Shown here: one piece after another, positions 57,547 to 64,000 of the stretch
How positions within the stretch are numbered: the first letter of the stretch is position 1
Layout of the letters: every line of letters starts with the position of its first letter
Assembly (NCBI GenBank): GCA_026196105.1
Contig: JAPHRK010000007.1
Span: 53,790 to 117,789 of the forward strand
Source: Rhodospirillales bacterium
GTDB taxonomy: Bacteria; Pseudomonadota; Alphaproteobacteria; Rhodospirillales; JAPHRK01
Direction of reading: 5' to 3'
Length of the DNA stretch: 64,000 nucleotides
Notes under the pieces: generated by a model
The model's input: the letters and a program-made list of their open reading frames with translations, nothing else
The model's database searches: none
Told to the model about the DNA's origin: nothing
Program-made: the position numbers and the translations under genes

Positions 57547-59409
57547 ATGGACGTTGAACTGATTGAAATCAGGGACTTCCTGTCTGCGTACCATCCGTTT
57601 GACTTATTACCCCCAGAAGTCTTAACCGCCCTTCCAGTAAAAATGGAAGTTAGCTACTCTAAAAAGGGCAGTACAGTTGTTGGCTGTGGCGATGAATGCG
57701 CCTTTCTGTATGTGGTTCGAACTGGGGCTGTTGAAACCTACTCACCTGATGGGCAATTACTCGCACACTTAAGTGAGGGTGAAGCCTTCGGCATCCATGC
57801 TCTTCTTAATGAATGCGTCGCTCTTAATAAGGTTATCGCTCTTGAGGACAGCTTATTTTATAAGCTCCCATATGAAGAGTTCGAGAGTCTAAGAGAAAAT
57901 TACAAACAATTTGCTTACTTCTTTGCCCCCATAGGTGCGTCGCGTTTACGTGATGCTCACGCTCATGGCAATGGCGATTCAGTTGAGCAAGTCAACCTGA
58001 TGACAATTCAGGCAGGAGACCTTGTCGGGCGGGACCCCATAATTATTGGCCGCAACGCAACCGTCAAAGAAGCTGCTGAAAAAATGCGGGAAGAACGAGT
58101 TTCATGCCTCCTTATATGTGAAGAAAATAAACTACAAGGCATTATGACCGATCGCGACTTACGCAATAGGGTTGTTGCCGCTGGCCTTGATTACTCTACC
58201 GCTGTTGAAAAAATTATGACGGCGGACCCAATTTCTTTGCCAACAGATAGCCTTGCCTTTGATGTTTTGCTCACCATGTCTCGGGGAAATATCCGCCACT
58301 TGCCTATCATGAAAGAGGAAGAAGTGGTTGGAGTGATAACCAATACAAACCTCGTTCAGCGCCAAACGACCTCAGTAGTTTACCTGATTGGGGACATTTA
58401 TAAAAAGACGACCTATGACAGCTTAGCTGGAACTGTTAAGCAAATTCCAAATGTCTTATTAAATTTGGTTGATAGTGGCGTCTCAGCCAATAATATCGGT
58501 CATATTATCACCAGTATAAGCGATGCCACCACCATCCGGCTCTTACAATTAGCTGAAGAGAAATTCGGTCCGCCACCAGTTCCCTATTTGTGGCTGGCAA
58601 GTGGTTCTCAGGCTCGGCATGAGCAAACAGGGGTCTCTGACCAGGACAACTGCCTGATCATCAACGATGATTATGATGAGAAAGAGCATGGCACCTACTT
58701 CAAAGAGCTCTCTAAATTTGTTTGTGATGGCTTAAATGTCTGCGGTTATATCTATTGCCCCGGTGATATGATGGCAATTACAGATAAATGGCGTCAACCA
58801 TTGAAGGTTTGGAAAAAATACTTCACCAGATGGATGCTTGAGCCTGAGCCCAAAGCTTTGATGCTCTCTAGCATTTTCTTTGATCTCCGAGCAATTCACG
58901 GCGACATGAGCCTCTTTGATGAATTACACGGGATGATCTTGGAAAAAGCACAAGCCAATCGTATTTTCATCGCCATGATGATCGGTAACGCGTTGACCCA
59001 TACACCTCCTTTGGGTTTCTTCCGTAACTTTGTTCTTATTCGAGGTGGGGATCACGACCACCAGTTTGACCTAAAGCATAATGGTGTCGTGCCTATCGTT
59101 GATATTGCCCGGATTTATTCCTTAGAAGCTGGGATTGCAGCTGTTAATACCCATGACCGCTTACTGGCAGGGCAAGGGGCTAAGGTATTAAGTGAAGCAG
59201 GTGCCCAAGATTTGCTCGATTCATATGAGTTTATCTCAATCACACGCCTTAAGCACCAAGCGGAGCAAATTCGCCAAGGGATAAAACCTGATAACTTTAT
59301 GGCACCCGATGACCTTTCTCACTTTGAGCGCAACCACTTAAGGGATGCTTTCTCTGTAGTAAAAACTATTCAAGCAGCTATGGCATCATCTCATCAGGTG
59401 AATATTTAA
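57547..59409 (+). CDS. cNMP-binding / CBS pair / DUF294 nucleotidyltransferase-like signalling protein
   Basis: N-terminal cyclic-nucleotide-binding-like barrel; CBS motifs (ATVKEAAEKMREERVSCLLI...GIMTDRDLRNRVVA); DUF294 core LWLASGSQARHEQTGVSDQDNCLI. Confidence 0.92.
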   Translation: MDVELIEIRDFLSAYHPFDLLPPEVLTALPVKMEVSYSKKGSTVVGCGDECAFLYVVRTGAVETYSPDGQLLAHLSEGEAFGIHALLNECVALNKVIALEDSLFYKLPYEEFESLRENYKQFAYFFAPIGASRLRDAHAHGNGDSVEQVNLMTIQAGDLVGRDPIIIGRNATVKEAAEKMREERVSCLLICEENKLQGIMTDRDLRNRVVAAGLDYSTAVEKIMTADPISLPTDSLAFDVLLTMSRGNIRHLPIMKEEEVVGVITNTNLVQRQTTSVVYLIGDIYKKTTYDSLAGTVKQIPNVLLNLVDSGVSANNIGHIITSISDATTIRLLQLAEEKFGPPPVPYLWLASGSQARHEQTGVSDQDNCLIINDDYDEKEHGTYFKELSKFVCDGLNVCGYIYCPGDMMAITDKWRQPLKVWKKYFTRWMLEPEPKALMLSSIFFDLRAIHGDMSLFDELHGMILEKAQANRIFIAMMIGNALTHTPPLGFFRNFVLIRGGDHDHQFDLKHNGVVPIVDIARIYSLEAGIAAVNTHDRLLAGQGAKVLSEAGAQDLLDSYEFISITRLKHQAEQIRQGIKPDNFMAPDDLSHFERNHLRDAFSVVKTIQAAMASSHQVNI

Positions 59410-59414
59410 AGCTC

Positions 59415-60101
59415 ATGTTTTCTTCCTTTAAAAATTCTAGTCTGCGGCGAAGTATCCTGGCCAGTAAAACGACATCGGGAGCGATGAGAAAATTTTTCTC
59501 TGCAGACCTCCCATTGTCCGATACACCCTTCGACCAAGTTGAGTATGTTGCCCTAGATTTAGAAACCACAGGGCTATCGGCTAAAGAACATGAAATCCTC
59601 AGCATTGGTTGGGTTGTGCTCCAGGGGGACCGGGTAAAGTTAGATTCATGTGGTCATGAGTTGATAAAACCCAAAGAAGAGCTGAAAGGTGAATCCGTAA
59701 CAATTCACAAGATTTTCGATAGCCACCTAGAAGATGCAGGAACCCTAAAAGCAGCTCTCAATAAAGTTATGCCTGTATTGGCGGGTCGGGTTTTAATTGC
59801 TCACCACGCACGGGTTGAACATACTTTCCTCAAAACCGCGTGCCTTCAGTGCTTTAACACCCCATTCGCGATGCCCACGATAGACACCATGGAAATTGAG
59901 CGTAGTATTTTTGCCCGTAACAACAAAGAGGCTGGATATGGACAATACCGCCTTGATGCGGTGCGCAAACGCTACAACCTTCCTCGTTACCGGGCTCATA
60001 ATGCTATGATTGATGCCATCTCTGCGGGTGAACTTTTCCTGGCTCAAGCGCAACATCGTAGTGGTGACAACCCACTTCCTCTTAAAGCTTTTCTTCGGTG
60101 A
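59415..60101 (+). CDS. 3'-5' exonuclease (DNA polymerase III epsilon-like)
   Basis: VEYVALDLETTGLSAKEHEILSIGWVVLQ; LIAHHARVEHTFLK; YRAHNAMIDAISAGELFLAQ. Confidence 0.93.
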   Translation: MFSSFKNSSLRRSILASKTTSGAMRKFFSADLPLSDTPFDQVEYVALDLETTGLSAKEHEILSIGWVVLQGDRVKLDSCGHELIKPKEELKGESVTIHKIFDSHLEDAGTLKAALNKVMPVLAGRVLIAHHARVEHTFLKTACLQCFNTPFAMPTIDTMEIERSIFARNNKEAGYGQYRLDAVRKRYNLPRYRAHNAMIDAISAGELFLAQAQHRSGDNPLPLKAFLR

Positions 60102-60127
60102 AAAGCCAAAATATTTGATTGAAAACA

Positions 60128-60646
60128 ATGATTGAAATTATTTCCATTATCACTATTGGCTTAGGTATCGGCGGCACAATTCTTCTGGCTTTTAAGCTTT
60201 TCCGCAAAACCCCGCCCCGTTACATCGTCCCACTTTCTGCCGGGCTTGCCATGATTGTTTTCACCATTTGGAATGAATATGCGTGGTTTCCTCGTACGGT
60301 TGATCAACTTCCAAGTGATGTAATTGTCGTCAAAGAATTACCGGCATCCTCAATCCTTTTTCCCTGGACCCTTATTGTTCCATCCGTGGAAAGCTTCATC
60401 ATTATGGATACCCTGAAAGTTCAGCGCCATAAAACCCATACAGATTTTGTCATGGTTGAAACGGGCATCGTCAGCCGTTATTCGCCCAACAAAGCAGGGT
60501 TACATATGTTCAACTGTGCATTGGGAACGAGGGCCGACATTGGCCCAGGAACAAACTTTGATAAAAACGGTATGCCTATCGAAGTAACTTGGTTTAAAGC
60601 TGACAAAGAAGGCTTGATGTATATTAGGGCTTGTTCTCAACCTTAA
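60128..60646 (+). CDS. membrane-anchored hypothetical protein
   Basis: Two N-terminal TM segments then a soluble C-terminal domain; no recognised family. The ORF track start at 60119 is a TTG; the ATG is at 60128. Confidence 0.7.
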   Translation: MIEIISIITIGLGIGGTILLAFKLFRKTPPRYIVPLSAGLAMIVFTIWNEYAWFPRTVDQLPSDVIVVKELPASSILFPWTLIVPSVESFIIMDTLKVQRHKTHTDFVMVETGIVSRYSPNKAGLHMFNCALGTRADIGPGTNFDKNGMPIEVTWFKADKEGLMYIRACSQP

Positions 60647-60661
60647 AAATCTGAGGAAACT

Positions 60662-61957
60662 ATGGGTATTGGCGAAAAGATAAAGATTTACGGTCTGGGG
60701 TTTGTCTTAATAATCGTGGGCTTTATCGTCGCCTATCAATTTGTTGAGCCAGCCCCTCCTCGTAAGTTCAGTATTGCTACAGGCTCTAAAAGCGGTGCCT
60801 ATTTCCATTTTGCCCAACGTTACCATGCCATTCTCGCCCGTGAGGGTTTAGAGCTTGAGATTATCAACACCAAAGGCTCCGTGGACAACATTGAACGCTT
60901 AGAGAAAGGCGAAGCCGATGTAGCTTTTGTTCAAAGCGGAACCGCTCAAGACAAAGCTGCAAAGCCAGAGAACACCTTCACCTCTTTAGGCAGCCTGTAT
61001 TACGAACCCCTTTGGGTTTTTGTTCGTCAAGAACTACCCGCAGATAACTTGGGCGCTCTTGCCGGAAAACGTATTGCTGCCGGAGTTGAAGGCAGTGGCA
61101 CTTGGGTTGTTGCCAAACAAGCACTAGAGCTGAATGACCTGTTAAGCGGCAAAGCAGAAATCTTGCATCTCTCCAGTGACGAGGCCGCAAAGGGCCTATT
61201 AGCAGGCACTGTTGATGCCGCCTTCTTTGTTGCCTCTTTGGAATCCACCGTTATTAAAGAACTGATCGAAGCCCCTACTCTCAAGTTGATGAGTTTTGAA
61301 CGGGCTCGGGCTTATACACAAAAGCACCGTTTCCTCTCCAGTGTTGAGCTCCCTCAAGGGGTCGTGAGCCTTAGAAAGAACCTCCCACCACATGATATCA
61401 CCATGCTGGCTCCTGCAGCGACCTTGGTGACCTCTGACAGCCTCCACCCTGCCTTGGTGTCCCTCTTGGTTCAGGCGATGACCGAAGTTCATGGCGGAGG
61501 CTCTATCTTGGATGAACCTGGTGAATTCCCTTCTACCCGTTATGTAGATTTCCCTATGAACGAACAAGCGGTGCGTTATATCAAAAACGGGCAACCTTTC
61601 TTGCAGCGTTATCTACCTTTCTGGTTGGCGGTATTGATTGACCAACTCAAAGTCTTCCTGGTGCCGCTCATCGCCTTGATGCTGCCCCTAGGTAAAATTC
61701 TGCCCCCAACATATCGCTGGCGGATACGATCAAAAATCTACCGTTATTATCGAGATTTGAAGGACATCGAGAAAGCCGGGGTCGATGAGACCGATGTGGC
61801 AAAACTCGACGACCTTATTGTTCAGCTTGATGCCATGCAGCAGGAACTCCTCCGCCTCACGGTCCCGCTTTCATATTCAGAAGAGCTTTACCAACTGCGC
61901 CTACATACCAATATGGTTCACGACACCATGCTCAACATGCGAAATTCCCGCACTTAG
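60662..61957 (+). CDS. TAXI family TRAP-type solute-binding protein with C-terminal TM and coiled-coil tail
   Basis: FSIATGSKSGAYFHFAQRYHAILAREGLELEIINTKGSVDNIERLEKGEADVAFVQSGTA; late TM LPFWLAVLIDQLKVFLVPLIALMLPLG. Confidence 0.9.
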   Translation: MGIGEKIKIYGLGFVLIIVGFIVAYQFVEPAPPRKFSIATGSKSGAYFHFAQRYHAILAREGLELEIINTKGSVDNIERLEKGEADVAFVQSGTAQDKAAKPENTFTSLGSLYYEPLWVFVRQELPADNLGALAGKRIAAGVEGSGTWVVAKQALELNDLLSGKAEILHLSSDEAAKGLLAGTVDAAFFVASLESTVIKELIEAPTLKLMSFERARAYTQKHRFLSSVELPQGVVSLRKNLPPHDITMLAPAATLVTSDSLHPALVSLLVQAMTEVHGGGSILDEPGEFPSTRYVDFPMNEQAVRYIKNGQPFLQRYLPFWLAVLIDQLKVFLVPLIALMLPLGKILPPTYRWRIRSKIYRYYRDLKDIEKAGVDETDVAKLDDLIVQLDAMQQELLRLTVPLSYSEELYQLRLHTNMVHDTMLNMRNSRT

Positions 61958-61967
61958 AAAGAATACC

Positions 61968-62657
61968 ATGACCAATTACGTCTTCCCGCCTCATGATCCC
62001 GTAACCCTCCCAGTTCGAGGCAGCGACAAGCTTTTCCCTGTACGCCGGGTTTATTGTGTGGCCCGTAATTATGAAGCTCATGCGGTGGAAATGGGACATG
62101 ATCCCAACAAAGAACCCCCCTTCTTTTTTCAAAAAAATCCAGAGAATATTTGCAAACCCGGCACTAACTTCCCCTACCCCAGCCAATCAAAAGATGTTCA
62201 CCACGAGATCGAACTGGTGGTCGCTTTGGCAAAAGGGGGCAAGAACATTCCGCAGGCTGAAGCACTGGAATATGTCTACGGCTATGGTATAGGGCTCGAC
62301 ATGACCTTGCGCGATATCCAAGGAACTGCCAAAAAAGCCGGGCGCCCTTGGGAATCTGCTAAAGCTTTTGATCACTCCGCCCCCTGTTCCGAAATCATCC
62401 CCGCCAACACCATTAGCCACCCGAGAAAGGGCAAAATCTGGCTCGACGTCAACGGCACACAAACCCAAGAAGGCAACCTCAATCAACTGATTTGGAAAGT
62501 CCCCGAAATCATTGCCTACCTCTCCGCGCAGTTCGCCCTAAGCGCCGGCGATCTCATCTTCACCGGCACCCCATCGGGTGTGGGTGCGATTAATACCGGC
62601 GACCAACTAGTCGGTGGTGTTGACGGAGTTGGGGAGATTTCCGTGAAGGTGGTTTAA
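61968..62657 (+). CDS. fumarylacetoacetate hydrolase family protein
   Basis: VRRVYCVARNYEAHAVEMGHDPNKEPPFFFQKNPENI; YGYGIGLDMTLRDIQGTAKKAGRPWESAKAFDHSAPCS; IFTGTPSGVGAINTGD. Start trimmed from 61785. Confidence 0.95.
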   Translation: MTNYVFPPHDPVTLPVRGSDKLFPVRRVYCVARNYEAHAVEMGHDPNKEPPFFFQKNPENICKPGTNFPYPSQSKDVHHEIELVVALAKGGKNIPQAEALEYVYGYGIGLDMTLRDIQGTAKKAGRPWESAKAFDHSAPCSEIIPANTISHPRKGKIWLDVNGTQTQEGNLNQLIWKVPEIIAYLSAQFALSAGDLIFTGTPSGVGAINTGDQLVGGVDGVGEISVKVV

Positions 62658-62683
62658 CCTTCAGCCCCCCATCTCACAACACA

Positions 62684-62773
62684 CGTCATTACCGGGCTTG
62701 ACCCGGTAATCCAGGGTAACAATCTCCAGCATTTTCCACTGACTCTGGATGCCCACTCAGGCCGGCATGACAA
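62684..62773. repeat. palindromic intergenic repeat element
   Basis: CGTCATTACCGGGCTTGACCCGGTAATCCAG ... CTGGATGCCCACTCAGGCCGGCATGACAA: outer imperfect inverted repeat (GTCAT..ATCCAG / CTGGAT..ATGAC) with inner ACCGGG/CCCGGT stem. Confidence 0.75.
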
Positions 62774-62867
62774 TAGAGGGTGATTGAGCATTACGGCACA
62801 CGCGCAATATTTGAACCAACGCCCGAATACCTCTAAGATAAGCTAACAAGACCTGAGGGCGGGGATA

Positions 62868-64000
62868 ATGGGTGAATTTTTTACAGAATATAGAGAATGG
62901 ATATTAACACTCTTCAGTGGTGGTGCCTTCGTCGTCTTTGGTTGGATAAAAGGCTGGTTCTCCCCTCCGAATAATGGAGGGCATCGGGGAGCAAACCCCG
63001 AATACCCTAACGTTCCAGGACTACTAGTTGCAGAAGTTGAACGCCGTACCTTAGCAGAAGAGAAAGTCAAAGAACTCCAAGCCGCCCTTGATGAAGCCCA
63101 GAGAGCTGCTCCGGGTGAGCTCGATATCCCTCTTGAAGATATTATCAATAATTTTGAAGGCGACCCAGAAGAAGCCCTGCACCAAGTCATGGAAGAGCAC
63201 GAGCAAAAAGGCCAAGCCCACAACACCCAAGCCGCCCACACCGCAGTCCACATAGGCTTCCTTGCTTACCACCGCAACACAGAAAAAGCCCTTACCCACT
63301 TCAGAAAGGCAACAGAACTAGACCCAGAAAATGCAGAAGCTTGGAATTATCTTGGCAATGTTTTGTATCGTAAAGGGTTATTTGAACAAGCAGTCGAAGC
63401 ATATAGTCGCGTCTTAGCCCAAGGTAATCACCACAACAATAAAATTCTTGTTGCCACTTCATATGGCAACTTAGGCCTTATAGAACGAACATGCGGCAAG
63501 CTAGACGCGGCGGTGGACTATCACCAAGAATCCCTTGCCCTTTATACCGAACTGGGACTCAAGGAAGGGATGGCAAATCAGTATGGTAATCTTGGCATTG
63601 TAGAACATATACGCGGCAACCTGGAGACAGCGGTGAGCTATTTTCAAAAATCCCTTGCCCTTGATACTGAACTGGGGCGCAAAGAAGGGATGGCAAATAA
63701 TTACGGTGACTTAGGTATTGTAGAAAAATCACGCGGTAATCTGGACGAAGCGGTGGGCTATTATCAAAAAGCCCTTGCTCTTAATACCGAGTTGGGAAGC
63801 AAGGAAAGTATCGCAATCCAGTATAGCAATCTGGGTATTGTAGAAAGTATACGCGGCAACCTTGACGCTGCGATAGACTATTATCAAAAAGCCTTTGCTC
63901 TCAATGCAGAACTTGGACGCAAGGAAGGGATGGCAAACGATTACGGTAACTTAGGCGTTGTAGAAGAAACACGCGATAACCTGGACGCGGCGGTGAACTA
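62868..64000 (+). CDS. TPR (kinesin-light-chain-like) repeat protein, truncated by window end
   Basis: ATG at 62868 after GGGCGGGGATA, open to the window edge and not in the ORF track. N-terminal hydrophobic segment; repeats of the form YGNLGIVExxRGNLDAAVxYYQKSLALxTELGRKEGMAN at 120-bp spacing. Confidence 0.9.
   Translation, partial: MGEFFTEYREWILTLFSGGAFVVFGWIKGWFSPPNNGGHRGANPEYPNVPGLLVAEVERRTLAEEKVKELQAALDEAQRAAPGELDIPLEDIINNFEGDPEEALHQVMEEHEQKGQAHNTQAAHTAVHIGFLAYHRNTEKALTHFRKATELDPENAEAWNYLGNVLYRKGLFEQAVEAYSRVLAQGNHHNNKILVATSYGNLGLIERTCGKLDAAVDYHQESLALYTELGLKEGMANQYGNLGIVEHIRGNLETAVSYFQKSLALDTELGRKEGMANNYGDLGIVEKSRGNLDEAVGYYQKALALNTELGSKESIAIQYSNLGIVESIRGNLDAAIDYYQKAFALNAELGRKEGMANDYGNLGVVEETRDNLDAAVN

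Noticed and set aside
63462-64000. Regular 120-bp repeats as a possible CRISPR or satellite array
   Set aside because: Repeats are in-frame and encode 40-residue TPR units with a continuous ORF; no spacer/repeat structure.

Overview
The window is about 64 kb of gene-dense chromosome from what looks like an alphaproteobacterium. MipZ, the ClpA/ClpS pair, PHB synthase with a phasin, and a Liu-type leucine-degradation operon all point that way. I see no rRNA, tRNA, CRISPR array, transposase or prophage. The strongest candidate for an under-described system is at about 6.2-10.0 kb. It is an apparently complete alpha-hydroxyketone (CAI-1/LAI-1-type) quorum-sensing module: a CqsS/LqsS-like membrane histidine kinase with no receiver domain, a divergent CqsA/LqsA-like autoinducer synthase, and a convergent LqsR-like response regulator. 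A 27-bp near-perfect palindrome lies in the divergent promoter. Other notable items are: (i) a cytosolic-type reductive dehalogenase-like protein with a visible internal duplication, next to an IclR regulator and a 25-bp inverted repeat; (ii) an AraC / Mo-bisPGD oxidoreductase / ferredoxin / MobB / phenylacetate-CoA-ligase-like module; (iii) a leucine/branched-chain acyl-CoA catabolic cluster with two identical 16-bp LiuR-like palindromes; (iv) a phasin with a histone-like Lys/Ala/Pro N-terminal region and paired TGC-rich PhaR-like sites 20 bp apart; (v) several orphan periplasmic solute-binding proteins; (vi) a TPR protein with 120-bp periodic repeats running off the window end; and (vii) a palindromic intergenic repeat element. 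Calls rest on reading the translated ORFs and on recalled family motifs. No database search was run.
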